The position numbers were made by a program, and so were the translations under genes. Source: Hydractinia symbiolongicarpus (Eukaryota; Cnidaria; Hydrozoa; Anthoathecata; Hydractiniidae). From it: a stretch of 64,000 nucleotides of DNA. Shown here one piece after another: positions 11,801 through 26,800 of this stretch. The DNA lies in NCBI RefSeq assembly GCF_029227915.1, contig NC_079877.1, forward strand, positions 31,025,851-31,089,850, read 5' to 3'. The notes under the pieces are model-generated. The model was not told the origin of the DNA. It was given only the letters and a program-made list of their open reading frames with translations, and searched no databases. How positions within the stretch are numbered: the first letter of the stretch is position 1; the number at the start of each line of letters is the position of its first letter.

Positions 11801-14800
11801 TCTTTCTATCTCCTGCTAATGGTTATCGCATAATCTGGCATGAATTGGAACCCATTTCAATGACAGTACTTTGACTCAAATCTGTTTTCATAAGGTGTGA
11901 TTGGTTATACGTGTTAAAAGAGTCAAACTGGATCTTTTGTAGTTGGGAAAGTCAACAATTAGTACAAATCAGATAATGCAGTGTCAGGTGCAAAGAGAAT
12001 TGTAATAACATTTACCATTGCTAAGAAATATTGTTTTTTGTTTGAATAACAGTAGGACAAACTGCGATCAATGATTTACTGTTTATCAGTTAACAGATGA
12101 TGTTTACCACTGCAATGAATGATATGAGACAATAAGGAAAGCTAGTTTACCGTGGATTTTAATTCCATATTTCTGTCAATGTTAACACTCTCCATTAATG
12201 TGACTACTTACGATTCATAACGATCGTTTATATCTTCCTAATGTCGTTCGGGATTAATGGACACAAAGTAATCTTTCCAAAAGAACCAAGTGATTTTGTC
12301 ATTGATTTGTTGGTTTTTGAAGAAACGGTAAATAGAATAACAAGCAAATATAATGCTTGAGTAATCATCTTTTTGAGGGGACATACAAATCTGACGCACA
12401 ACTGGTTTAAATAGTCAAAGATTCCAAAAAAATTTAGCAGTTAATATGCCAGAAGTATTATCAAAATCACCTGTCGATTCAAACAATCTGTGGCTGCAAC
12501 AGGCATGGGTGGCATTATATTTTTATTCTAATTTTTGAGTTTATGTGAAGTTGGTGTCATAGAATTCAGTTGAATTTCTTACACAATTATTATACATTTG
12601 AAATTTCTAGAAGCTAAATAAAAGTTATTTAACATATTTTCCGGTTTTTACGTGAATCGCATAAAAAATTGCCAAAAATTGCCCGAAAATCCGTTTTTTC
12701 CGATTTTCGGGTAAAAGCCGACAAAATCGGAAAATCGGATTATTTACGTGTCTAAATTATGCAAATTGATTCTTCTTAATAAACAAAGTTGTGTTGCAAG
12801 TTTCAAGGTCTAAGAATAATCCTAACAGGATTTATTAAATTTTCCCCATTATAAGGATTTTATAGAAATTTTTAGGGGTAGTTTCTAGTAATGGCCAACA
12901 TCAAAGTCTCTGAAAGGTATGGGACCAAAAAATTTGGCATTCAGGTGTCTAATAGACAAATATTGAAATTCAGAAAGTTTCATAGCTATGTAACATAGCA
13001 ATAAGGAGTTATTAAAAAAAACCCGTCAGGGTGCGGAATCTGCCACCGCCCCCCCACCCCCGGGCCGAATAGGGTTAAGGGAGAAGAGGGGTGGGTGAGA
13101 TAAAACGATGTTCTTTTAAGATGTTAAGTTACAATTTTTTCTTGCAACTAGCGCCAACACATTGCTTCATCATTTCCTGACAAATATTAAATGTAGAACC
13201 GAGCACTAGCGCTGTATTTGAGCAGAATCCCGGAGCAGATTCTGAAAAATCTATACTTTTGTATGAAAATATCAAGTATTTTGTGAAGTATCACTATTTA
13301 CGCGAGAATCCTAAACTTTGTTTTTAATTCGTGATTGGCATATCAGTTAAAGAAATAATAAGTATTCTTTCACCTACGGGAATAAGTAACCATGGATACC
13401 TTTAAATCACACAGAAGCTGAGTCATGCCAAAGTATTGCGGTTAATTATCTTCCACTATTTTTGCCATGAAATACTCTGCAATGCTTTGTTCATTTTACA
13501 AAAGCAATGAGCACGAGGTGATTTTGCTTGATTTTTAATTTTTTTTTAACTAGTGAGTTTCTTTACTGAACATGAAATGTGATTTTGTAATTTTATACGA
13601 GCAAGTTGAAAAAACTGGCTCGTCCGGGCTAGCTTAAAAAATTATTTGTCAAATTACGTAAATGCGCGTTACCTTGGATACCATTATATATAATCAACTC
13701 AAAGTATTGCGAGTGCCCACGTAACACAAAACATTCCATTTCAATCAGATATTACCTATTGTTTTTTATATCTTGATTAAGTTCCAACTTCTTGGTTAAG
13801 ACCTCGAGAAAATAATACACGTTGTTACTCTACAACCTTTTAGGCCGATTCTCAACTTCTGGAAACCTTAATAAAAAATGGCAACAAAGAGTTCTATTTC
13901 ACTGAATCTTTTTTGACAGGAAAAATGTTATTCCTCTACTAAACCTGCAAAACGATTCGTATAAATTTCGTCATAGTTAATATGGGGAGAATTATTACAT
14001 GTGTGGAAATGGATGTGGAGAACAACGTAAAACACAGAAAATTTCTATTAAATGGTAACATCAGTTAAAATCATTGTTTTGACGCCAGCTGTGTTAAAGT
14101 GCTTAGTGCATCTGTTCTGCCCAATCTTAGGACGCTGCCCAATCTTTGGACATAAAATTGCCCAGTCTTAAGACTGGCCGGCCAGTCTTAAAACTGGGCA
14201 GGGCGTCACAAGATTGGGCAATCTTTGGCGCCTTTTTAGATTTTAAGGAAGGGATGTACCACACGAGCTCTGTTTTTTGGACACAGTAGAGTGAAAATCG
14301 TAGATAGCGAGCTGGCTAGCTAGCTAGGTAGCTGGTAGAGCATGCGTTATACATTTAGCATTTATATACAGCTTGTAGTAGTGGCTAAATTTTAAAAATA
14401 AAATGTTTATATTTATGAAGTATCAGAAAAATCGTATTCAACGATATTATTAGTTAGCTAGCTGTTAATTTCATTGGATGAGATGTTTAACCAGCTAGCG
14501 AGCTGTAGCCAGCTAGCTAATATCATAGTCTATAGAAAAAAAACCTTCTAGACTATGCTAATATGGTTGAGTAGTTTCAATTTTTTTATAAAAATACATG
14601 GTATATATAAATTTTTGGCTTTTGATTTTCCAAGAAAAGTTTCAATTTAAAGTTTCTATTAAGAGGTAAATTCTAAAAAATTTATTGTTCTGTTTGTCTT
14701 CCACAATTGTCCTAAGATTGGGCATGTACGTCCGTAGATTGAGCAGTCCAGTCTTAGGACTGGCCACCCATTTGTCACTGTCGGAAGATTGGCCTGGCCA

Positions 14801-17800
14801 GTCTTAAGACGGGGCGCGTTCCAAGATTGGACAGAACACATCCGTCAACTTTCATTGGCATGACAAATATGTGAAATATGCTTTTTTTCAAAATTACTCG
14901 ACGGTCCAAATTACTCGTCGATCAATATTTTTGACAACATTCTAAGGCAATGATGGATTTCTCGTAATCAATGAGGAATTTTTAATAATATGATGAGATC
15001 ATGCCACAGAGCGAAACAATCGATCGATAAAATAAAACGCAAAAAGCTTTCGTAGATAAAATGTAGGCTCTATTATGTGTTTAAACCCACCTTAAATTTT
15101 TTGTTCGATCTAATTACCTAATTTTGTGGGGATGACAGGACAAATCACGGAGACGATATACTGTCAAAGTTCCCTCATAATAACCATGATCAACATCATT
15201 CAAAGTAAAGTTAGGAAGGACTGTACCCTTATTAGACTGTTACAGTCCTGTTTTTTTAATTTGTTACTTTCTTCAAATTCAAGGCAAGCAAAATATCATG
15301 TCAACTCACAACAACTTTATGGAGAATTTTCGTAAGTTCAACCATATGGAAATGTCAACTGCAAATTTGCATGACATTTTGAGAAATGAAGAATGTTGAA
15401 ACAAAATATTATAATACTTGTGAGTCAAAAATGGTAGCTACGAGTAATAAATTTCTATGGATTCCTCAGAACGCGGGCTTACGACTAGTCATACTTTGCT
15501 AAATTCTGGACGCTTCAAATTTATGCAAAGTAAGTTACATTTATATTAAAACGATTACAAACTCTTTAAAAGGTAGATAAGGCCGGATAAATTGTCACCA
15601 TAAAGCCAGTTAATCAAAAATGACCACAACAATTTTGCTTGTGACTTTTATTCATTAAAGTGCGCTTAAAATATAACAAGATGGTATTTTTAAACACAAG
15701 GATAATAAAACAGAATTGAAAATCATGAATACCTAATTTCAGCAAAAAACCGTAAAAAACATGTTACAGAAAAACTAGGCAACAGAAAAATAGACTGAAA
15801 ATATTTAACGCAACCAACAGTTTTAAAAAGCAATTGATAGATATAAAAATAATAAAAATGTGTCTTATTACTAAATGCTGCATATAATAAATGACATTGT
15901 CACATATTGTGCTGTATGCAAAAGTTTTCAATTCAAAGTTTTTATGGTAAAGTCAAGTATGGAATGTTGTTATAATTTGTGCAAGGTGGGTTAGAGCATG
16001 TCCAAAAGTCATTATTTTGGCAGCATAAGCTATCTATCCCCAAAACACTTCCATTGCAACTGACACCTTGTGGCATTCTGATTTCAAAAACGGGTTTTTC
16101 CATTCCAGTTGCACAACAATATTCACCATGCCAGTAAGCGTAAGGAAAGTTCATTGAACACTTGCCACCAACTTGATTATTATCACCGCAACCAAAACCA
16201 GCTGGACAAGCGACAAACTCGTTTTGATAGCAGCATTCACTTGATGCACCGATATCTCCACCATCGCAGCCTGCATCTTGAACAATTCTGTTTTCATACG
16301 CTGGTTTCTCATACCGGAACTGGCAGCAGTATGCACCACTGAAGTATGAGTAAGGATGTCTCAGTGGACAGTTTTGACATATTACGTTTACAGCAATAGC
16401 TGCCATAATGGCAAAAATGATCAAACATTTTGGAACCATTGTTGTTTCAAGTTAGTTCTTTTTAAATGTCCGTTGCATACAATTAAAAGTCGTCCACTAA
16501 TTATTTTTATTCGTTTACAATCATTAGTCACTATTTATTTAGCTATTTTTTTGAGCATGCGCGATTTGATAATCAATTGCGATAGAGGTATCTGCATCAT
16601 AAATATGTCTATTGATACACCTATCTCTGCAATCTTATTTATTCCGCCTCTGCAAACACAATAACCCAATAATTTTAAATTCAAAAGTAAAACTCTTCTT
16701 GCCCACTTGTTTTGAAGTTGTCTGGGGAAGCAATTGGCAGTGAAGGAAGTATGACACGATGAGTCATTGTGTTTTATATTAGGCAGTCGGTGTCCAAAAT
16801 AGGGTGCTCTCAAGAAAATGCTACCATCATGAACTTACCTGTAGATTTTAAAATATTAAGTTCTTTATTTATATGCATATTTAAAAAAATAGGCGTCTCG
16901 CACATCTGACTATGGCTGCACTGAAAAAAATTGATAAATAGCTTCGTCTGCACGCATAAAAAGTCTATTTGGTGAATAATAACTATTTGTTCCCGCACAG
17001 TTTTTTGCATGCTTAAGTTTCTGTATAACAAATAACTCCATAGAGATGTTTAATAGATTAGCTGGCAAGATAGCAAGATAGCAGGGCAGTAAGATATTCT
17101 AAAATTTTTGGTTTGAAGCATAATTTCATTGACATCTGTTTTCACACTTTAGAGTTAAATTAAGTGGTTATTTTAGGGGCGCACGCTGCTGACATCAACA
17201 AGATCTAAAGCTGACACTCTCCAACTTAATTTACGGTCGTTTGTGATATGTAAGATTAGATTCCAATTAGAGGATATTTTTACAAATTCATGATGATTTC
17301 AATTCTTCACGAGTTTACTTATGCATTTCAGGGTAGGCTAGGGTAATTCTCTGCATATTTATTACCCTGGATGGAAATCAGAATAATCTCTAAAAATTAT
17401 AAAATATTGAAAGAACTTGATAAATTAGATTATAAGTACTTTTTCATAAATTGTGTTTGTCGGACTGGTTAACAAGTCGAGTTATAAAGAGGTTCTGTTA
17501 ACTCCTTTCCGAAAACATACCCAGCGAGGGTTCGATTTGACGCTTGTCTATTGTTATTGTGTATCATGTCAATCATACCTTCCCAATCATACGGTCCCAT
17601 TCATCTCACTACAATTACTTTAAATTATATTTAACAATGCAACAACAAGTAAACGACAACCAGATTTTTTATCAATATACCTCTGAAATTGTCACAGCAG
17701 TATATTGTAAGTCTTGTTTACTTTGAAATGTCAGTCAAGAAAAATAATTATATTTGAATTACTTGAATAATCTAAATTAATTAAATCTGTCCTTTCTTTA

Positions 17801-20800
17801 GATAGAACCTGCTAAGTCCCGTTGGCTACTTTACGTGATGCAAACTTCTGAAAAAGGATTGTAGACGTTATTAAATAAATACATCTTAGTATATTTTGTG
17901 TTATTATTTGCCGGGAGCGTAGCTTATTGGTTATGTGGCACCGTAGCTGACTGGTTATAACTCTCTGACTTTGTGCGGGATACCGTGGTTCCATTTCCCT
18001 TTGCAGCGATTCAATATGGGCGAGTGAATGTTATGATAGTTCCAGGTTAACCACAGTCACGTAAGCGAAGTGGAAAGGATTGCACACTATGTGTGACGTT
18101 ATATGTCTCAGGGAGTTGTCTGGAATACCCTAATTGGATATGCGAAGCTCAAAGTAAGCATTAAATACTCCAGGACTCCCCATCTAAGTCTACCCCCCTT
18201 GGAAGTAATAGACAGGGTATATCCCTCGATATTTGTAACCCTGGCCATATAAAAAATATGCGCATGCGCATCTTGATAATAGTAGTGTGTAACTAATTTG
18301 AATTACATTTTCGTTCAATAAGAAGAGTAAAAGGCAGAATATAACAGTCGCTTCATTATTGACTTCATTATTAACTTAGGATATTAAAATTAAATCAATA
18401 TGTGAATTCAGTGTTTGCGTGCTCTTCAAGAACACAAGAAAACAAACAACAGGAAAACTTTGAATATTATTCTTAACCCCATTTATGCTGGGCAATTTAG
18501 GGGCTCCTCTCAATGCTGGGGGAGGGGGGCGACTGCTCTCTGTACTTTTCACTGTTATAGTTTAATAGACATAAAATTTAACCACAAGTGTTACCCAAAG
18601 AGCTTGGGAGTTCGGAAGCTATGCGAACATACCTTAAGTAATATGATGCATATGAACGTGAGAGGCTAAAACTATATTACTTTTTTTACTGCAACCAGCA
18701 CCAACACCCTCTTCCATTAAGACCTGGCAAATTGCGATAAAACTATAGATATAGATGTACAGGCTAGCACTACATGAAATATTGTTTTGCATTTCGGGAA
18801 AAGTCCGATGTGATTGTGTTCATTAACAATCGCGATATGGATATCATTTTGCAGTTGTGGATAAAAAAAGAACAATCGAAACCATTTATCGGTAACTTAA
18901 CGCAGAATTATAAGAGATTTCTTTTTCTGGATTGATTATATTCTAAAAAAAAAATGCTAATGTGATTTTCTTCGATTTCATACTAATAAAATTAGGCTAT
19001 TCTTATTCTGTGCAAAATCTCACATTCGTGTAAAATTGTACTTATAAATAAAACACGTGTAGTTTTGATATTTTCACATAGTCATATCAGCAATCGTTAC
19101 CCGGAAATTTTTATTTGAAAAAAAACCTGGCCGTACTCTTTATCATGCAGTTTGGTAAGCATTTTGTGGATATTAAAGTATTAGCCCTCTGCAGATTCTG
19201 AAAAATCTATACTTTTGTATAAAAAATATCAAGTATTTTTTGAAATATTACTGTTTACGCGAGAATCCTAAACTTTGTTTTTGATTCGTGATTGGCATAT
19301 CAGTTAAAGAAATAAATAAGTATTCTTTCACCTACGGGAATTTAAGTAACCATGGATACCTTTAAATCACACGGAAGCTGAGTCATGCCAAAGTATTGCG
19401 GTTAATTATTTTCCAATATTTTTGCCATGAAATACTCTGCAAGGTTTTTATTAATTCCACAAAAGTCACGAGCACGGAATGATTTTGCATGATTCTTTAA
19501 TTTTTTTTTAAACTAGTGTGTTTTTTTACTGAACATGAAATATGATTTTGTAATTTTATCCGAGCTAGTTAAAAAAACTGAGTCGACCGAGCTAGCTAAA
19601 AAATTATTTGTTAAATTACGTAAATGTTCGTTACTTTGGATACCATTTAACACAAAACATTCAATATTAATCAGAGGTTACCTATTGTTTTTGATATCTT
19701 GAATAAGTATCAACTTCCTTGCTAAGACCTCGAGAAAATAATATACGTTGTTATTCTACAAACTTTTATGCCGAATTTTAAACACCCATTAATTTCCATA
19801 CCCCGTCCTCTCGATGTCAATCCACTAAGAACAGTTTTAACTTCTAAAAACTTTAATATGAAATGTCAACAAGGAGGTCTATTCCACTGATTTTTTTTTA
19901 ACCGAGAAGATGTTATTCCCCTACGAAAGCGATTCGTATAAATTTCGTCATAGTTAATATGGGGAGAATTATTACATGTGTGGGAATGTGGAGAACAACG
20001 TAAAACGCAGAAAATTTCTACTAAATGGTAACATCAGTTAAAATCATTGTTTTGACATCAACTATGTTAAAGTGGTTAGTGCATCCGTCAACTTTCATTC
20101 GCATGACAAATATGTGAAACATATTGTACATGAATATACTATGTTGTGCAATTTATTGATAGCAGTGAAAATTATTTTTAATGTCTGTTTTTCAAAATTA
20201 CTCGTCGGTCCAAATTACTCGTCGATCCATATTTTTGACAACATTTAAAGGCGATAATGAATTTCTATTAATCAATGAGGAATGTTTAATAATATGAGAA
20301 GATCGTAATCCGCCCCGACCCCTGATGTTTTTTTTTAATAACTCCTTACTGCTATGTTATATGGCTATGAAACTTAGTGAGTTTCAATATTTATCTATTA
20401 GACGCCTGCATGTCAAATTTTTAGGACCCATACCTTTCAGAGGCTTTGATATTGGACATTGCTCGAAACTACCCCTAAATATCTCTATGAAATCCTTATG
20501 GTGGTGAAAATTGAATAACTCCTGTTGGGATTATTCTTAGAACTTTAAACTTGCAACATAACTTCCTTTTATTAAGAAGAATAATTTCGCATAATAAGGA
20601 CACGTGAGTAACACGATTTCCCGATTTTGTCGGATTTTACCCGGAAATCAGAAAAAAACGGATTTTCGGGCAATCTTTGGCAATATTTAATGCGATCCAT
20701 GTAAAAACTGGAAAATATGATAACTTTTGTTTACCTTTCAGAAACTTCAAATAGAATGCAAATATTCGCTCTGGAACAAAAGTAATTAAATTCTAAGCAG

Positions 20801-23800
20801 ATAGTGGCATTTTTGACAAATTTCAAGCTTCTGATGACATCACAGAAAATGTGCTGACGCAAGGAAAAATTTATCGCTGCCATTTTGTTCCTTTTATGAC
20901 GTACTATAAATGTGCCAAGTTTGATTCAATTTGAACAAAATTATGAAAAATTATTGAGGGGGGACGGATTCCCCCCCCCCCCCCCGGTCATAGTATGTTC
21001 GAAAAGCCCCGGACCGAATAGGGTTAAACTGTTGCAGTCCTGATTTTTTAATCTGTTATTTTCTTCAAATTTAGGGCAAGCAAAATATGATGTCAACTCA
21101 CAACAACTTTACCGAATTTTCGTTAATTTTCAACCATATGGAAATGCCAACTGCAAATTTGCAAAACATTTTGAAAAATTGAAGAATGTTGAAACAAAAT
21201 TTTATAATACTTGTGAGTCAAAGATGGTAGCTACGAGTAATAAATTTGTATGGAATCCTCAGAACGCAGGCTTACGACTAGTCATACTTTACTAAATTCT
21301 GGACGCTTTAAATTTATGCAAAGTTATGTTACATTTAAATTAAACAGATTGCAAACTCTTTAAAAGGTAGATAAGGCCGGATGTATGAAGCCAGTTAATC
21401 AAAATTGATTACAACAATTTTACTTGTGACTTTTATTCATTAAAGTGCGCTGAAAATATAACAAGATGGCATTTTTAAACACAAGGATAATAAAACAGAA
21501 TTGAAAATCATGAATACTTAATTTCAGCAAAAAACCGTAAAAACAGGTCAAAGAAAAACTAGGCAACAGTTTTGAAAAGCAATTGATAGATATAAAAATA
21601 ATAAAAATGTGTCATATTACTAAATGCTGCATATGATAAATGACATTGTCACATATTGTGCTGTATGCAAAAGTTTGCAATTCAAAGTTTTTATGGTAAA
21701 GTCAAGTATGGAATGTTGTTATAATTTGTGCAAGGTGGGTTAGAGCATGTCCAAAAGTCATTATTTTGGCAGCATAAGCTATCCATCCCCAAAACACTTC
21801 CATTGCAACTGACACCTTGTGGCATTCTGATTTCAAAAACGGGTTTTTCCATTCCAGTTGCACAACAATATTCACCATGCCAGTAAGCATAAGGAAAGTT
21901 CATTGAACACTTGCCACCAACTTGATTGTTATCACCGCAACCAGAACCAGCTGGACAAGCGACAAACTCGTTTTGATAGCAGCATTCACTTGATGCACCG
22001 ATATCTCCACCATCGCAGCCTGCATCTTGAACAATTCTGTTTTCATACGCTGGTTTCTCATACCGGAACTGGCAGCAGTATGCACCACTGAAGTATGAGT
22101 AAGGATGTCTCAGTGGGCAGTTTTGACATATTACGTTTACAGCAATAGCTGCCACAATGGCAAAAATGATCAAACCTTTTGGAACCATTGTTGTTTCAAG
22201 TTAGTTCTTTCCAAAATGTCCGTTGCATATGTTTAAAAGTCGTTAACTAATTTTTTTTTATTTACACACATTAGTCGATATTTATTGGTTATTCCTTTGG
22301 ACATGCGCGAATTTTTAACCAATCATAATAAAGGTATTTTTGCATCATAAATATGGCTATTATTACACCCATGTCTGAAATACAATTATTCCGCCTCTGC
22401 AAACACAATAATACTCAATAATATTAAAATTAAAAAGTAAAACTCTTGTTGCCCACTTGTTTTGATGTTGTCAGTGAAAAAAATTTGGTAGTGAAGGAAG
22501 TATGACATGCATAGTTAAAAACTGAGGCTATGGCACGTAGAAAATTCTCGAGAGGCCACACGTCGCAGCAATCAATAAAAATATATCGCATTTGTTATAT
22601 AACTTCGTGTGTGGATTGACCAAAAACTATTTTTATAGAGACTAGTCGTTAGCCCAAGGAGAACCCATGGGAATTTGCCTGTCGCAGCAAAGCTAATAAT
22701 AGTAATATATCGCATTTGTTATTTGTAGTTTGAACATTTCTTTCTGGTTTGCATGACCCGGTTTTGATTTGCAGAAAAGTACGAGTATGCAGACTTGCAG
22801 ACTTTAATAGATTATATGGCAAGATAGCAAGATAGCAGGGTAGCATGATAAACATTTTGTTTGCAGAATAATTCTATAGACATATGTTTATACTATTAGT
22901 TAAAAATTAAATCAAGTAGTTTAATCAAGTCTCCGCTACTGACATCAACAAAATGTCAAGTTGTCACTCCCCAACCTAATTTACATTCGTATGTTATACG
23001 TAAGATGATTCTAATATGTGTAAATATATCACAATAGGTTTCTGTTAAGTGAGATTCCGAATAGAAGAGATTTTTACAAAGACACGATTTTTAATTCTTT
23101 ATGAGTTTTTTTATGCAATTTTGGGTAATTCTCAGCATATTTAGTACCTTGGGTTAGAAATCAGAATAATCTCTGGAGATTAAAAAATACTGAAGGAAAT
23201 TAATAAATGAGATTATAAGTACTCTTTTATATTCTATTTTTTGGACTGATTAACCAGTCGAGTTATCGAGAACTTGGCTAGGTAATTTGTAAAGTCATAC
23301 CCGGTAAGGGTTTGACGCTTGGCTACTGTACTTGTGTAACAATGCATACCTCTTTATAACGTTCTTTGAATTGTGTTTCGTTGTAAAGATAATCTGGATA
23401 ACCAACTTTTATAACAGCTGAATCAGCCTAAACAAAAATACACTGTGATGATATATAAATATACATAGGCTTTTTGTGAAAGAAATCGGTATTCTATAAA
23501 ATATCTCTTCTATAAAAGAATGTTAAAAAGGCGACAAAGCATACCATATTGACAACTCTTAAATATTTTTTACATAATGGTTACATAGCGGTTTTCATGA
23601 TGAAATATTTACTTGATAAACGTGCTTATTTTTGCGGGTTTTACGAGTTGGAGAAAAAAATGTCACAACCTTACTCAAGATTTGCAACTGCATCAAAGAA
23701 TAGAAAAATGAAAACGGAATATAAAAACAAGTTGTTGGATGTGATAGCGGCAAGAGGTTGACAGTAAAAAAATAAAAGAAAAAAAGGAAGAAACAAAAAA

Positions 23801-26800
23801 CAGCCATAGCGCAATTTTAATTAATTACGCGTCGTATTAAGTATGTTTTATGTTGTATTATAACAAAATTTAATAAGGAATTCTAACCTTCTCTCGAACT
23901 GATTTAATGGTTTGCTTGGATATCCAGTCAACAGTCTCAGCATTCCTTTCAAATGATTTCACAATAAGTTCCATCATTTCTTCTACTTCTGCTTTATCGT
24001 TGGGTGAGAAGGCGTAACGAATAAACAACGCCCCAACTAAAGGTCCCAATATTTCATCTGTATATTTAAAGCAGATCTCCTCGCGGGTCTTGTTATTGGC
24101 AACTCCAGTAAGTTCTGTTTTAAAGGAGTTGTATTGTTTTGTGAAATCCGAGCCTAAAAATGGCACCATGTCTTTCACCATACGCCATGCCATGTAATTG
24201 CACAATATTCTAAAATAGAAAAATGGTATAACTCTATACTTTTTATTCTTGAGGCTTTGTTGACTTGAATCTTTTAACTCAGATGTTAAAAATTTTGTAA
24301 ACATTTCCATATCAAATTTTTTTGTTTGATACAACTCCATAAGGTATTGAATTCCACATGCAGTTAGGTTTACCTCCAGTCACTTTCGTCGATTTACACA
24401 TATTCTAGACAGTTACCAACTAATTTTGACATTTGAAAAACACAAATTAAAAACAATTTTTTTCCGAAGTAGCAATAGATATATTTACTTACGCTGGATC
24501 TGTGTTATTTATTAACTTCACCACATCAGCTAAATAATCGTTTGATAAGACAACTATTTTGTCATCTTTTGTCACTTTGCGTGGAGATAAAACTTCTTTC
24601 AGATGGTCAAGCCAAGGGAACTAAAGAAAAAATTGTATAAATATTGATAAAAAGAAAACAGCACAGAAATGTCAGCTTGTAATTTCGAAAGAAATAATTA
24701 TGGAATGTTCAATAGAGATACCTCTGGGATAGCATCTTTTAAATGTTCAATCGAGGTTCTTGCGTATCTTTTAGCTTGCTTTGGCACTGATATCTGGAAA
24801 AAAACAATAAAAATGCAGCAATTAAAATGACGAACTGCGAGTCTATCGAACTTTTTCGACTAAAGCAACGTTTATCTGTTTTAAATTAATAGTTAACACA
24901 AAAAGTGTTAACATTTCGGAGAACATATCACCTAATATTTGCGTAACCTACAAGCCCCGATGAGAGGACTACTTATTTAATATATATAAAGGTTGATGAG
25001 AGGGTAATCTTATGCATAATGCGTACAAGTTAAGCTTCCATATAATTTTACGTAAACGCACTACCAATACGATCTATTACGTCAAAAATATGAACTTTAT
25101 ACTAAAAATAGAATTTTTTTAATGCTTGTATTTTTCTCAATATACAATATATATTGTTTGAAAATTCTGTTTGTAGTTCTCTGAAGAATAATTAAATAAA
25201 ATTTTTTTTTTTGCAAACCTCGATCCCCTTCAACACAGAGATTACAAAAAAGAAATTTTGAACTTAGAGTTGTGTGAACTTACCTTAGCTAGAGCGATTT
25301 CAAAGGTGACGACATCTTTCATCTTCTGCAGGACACTATCATACATATCTGGATCATCATCACGTGATTTGATATCTTCGGTTAACAAAGCTATATCAGT
25401 CGCGTATTTTACAACTGTCTGTAAAGCCTGAAGAGAAAATTTGAAAATGATGTAAATATTTTCAGATAGCAAGTTATTTGACTAGTTACTGCATATCTGA
25501 GAATTCATAGTCACTTTCCAGGTAATTCTAATTAGGAAAAGTAACGCACAATCAATCTAATTTTGGGAATAGATTGTCAGAACTCCCACTTTAACTCTGC
25601 AACAATTTCTTTTTATAACTTTTAATAGGTAATAGTGAATGAAATGAAACGGGGTAAAATTGTGGTACATCTAAAACATCTAAAACGTCCAAAAAAACAC
25701 TGAATTTTCATCTTTTAGTTTTAAATAAGTTAAAGGTTATATCACATACTTTCCGGATTTTTTTTGAAAAGAGGAGAATAAAATCGGTTTGGCGATGAGA
25801 TTTTAAAGGATGATTTCCCTCGATCATTTAGTTAAAGCAGTAGTTGGTGACAGCAACATGAACATCAGCAACAAAAGTATACAAGAACTACCTTTTTATT
25901 GGTGAAATACGAAATCTGTGGTAAACTCAATTTAGCTTGGTCTATCTAAAGAAGAAAGGTCGATCAAAATAAACGTTAGAAAGAAAATACGATAAATGTT
26001 AAAACCAATTGATGTTGATCACAACATGGCTTCTTACAACAGTGGATAACTGCATTTTGACGTAATAAGTTTTTTATGTAACGTTAACGGATACACAACA
26101 GTTCCGCACAAAGGCAAACACTCATGCCAGTGTCCATTATTTTCGACCTAGCTATTTAGAAAGCGTGTTCATATAATGTGTTCCTTCATTTCCCTTTACT
26201 TACAGAATTTTGGTTTTCAAAAATTACCGTGCTTATTTACCTTATCTTCAATTCTTCTTTACTCCTTTTACAGACCTTCGTCCCAGCCAAAAATCAAGAA
26301 AATTACAAACAAAGTCTCTTCTAAGCGAGTGCTTAGCACAGAAGACGATACCTTATACCCCAGCAGCCTTTTTTGGACAAGGGCGAAGCTTTTAGCAGTT
26401 AAAAAATTCCTTTAAGGAATGAAAAATCGAAACAGATTATTTGGGGGGAAAGTGTAGAATTTATTATTATTATTTCGAATATTTATACAGGCTAGCCACG
26501 TGTGGTGATGTGTTGTTTTGAAAATATTATTATCAATGTATTTTGCTGTGTTCTGAACGTATACACCGACATTACCCACATGGCTTGCGTTGACCCGTAG
26601 CTGTGGTAAAGGCACTTGCTAAACATGCCCGCGCAGTAGGCCAAACAACGGACCTTGGAATACAAAACGAACTCAACAACCACTAGGTCACGCGCCGTTA
26701 CATAAGCTATCTTCTTCCACCACCCTTATCACTATGGTTAGTGGATCAAAGCAGATCCAAGAAGGCATCTAAGGTTAAGTACATGTATACAAAACTTAAA

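Larger units (their letters stand above)
13243..17565. repeat. Tandem segmental duplication, copy 1
   Basis: From GCAGATTCTGAAAAATC onwards this segment aligns collinearly with 19190-23345. Copy 1 contains the cysteine-rich gene at 15942-16439 and a 726-bp transposon that copy 2 lacks. Copy 2 instead has the dispersed repeat at 20308-20752. Homology fades in parts (for example 16760-17040 against 22500-22800) and ends beside a CATACCT motif. In copy 2 that motif is the splice donor of peptidase exon 7. Confidence 0.8.
19190..23345. repeat. Tandem segmental duplication, copy 2
   Basis: Partner of 13243-17565, offset by roughly 5.75 kb. It contains the cysteine-rich gene copy B and the dispersed repeat at 20308-20752. 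Near 22630-22660 it has a decayed Helitron-type 3' end (CTAGTCGTTAGCCC). It keeps the uninterrupted target site CATC at 20082-20085 for the transposon found in copy 1. The right border abuts peptidase exon 7. Confidence 0.8.

Noticed and set aside
16109-16342. Frame antisense to the cysteine-rich gene, repeated at 21858-22091
   Set aside because: Conserved only because both lie opposite duplicated coding sequence; no independent gene features.
17460-17560. tRNA-like B-box motif (GGGTTCGATTTGACGC) near the end of duplication copy 1
   Set aside because: No cloverleaf could be folded by eye and the copy 2 counterpart has lost the motif; at most SINE debris.
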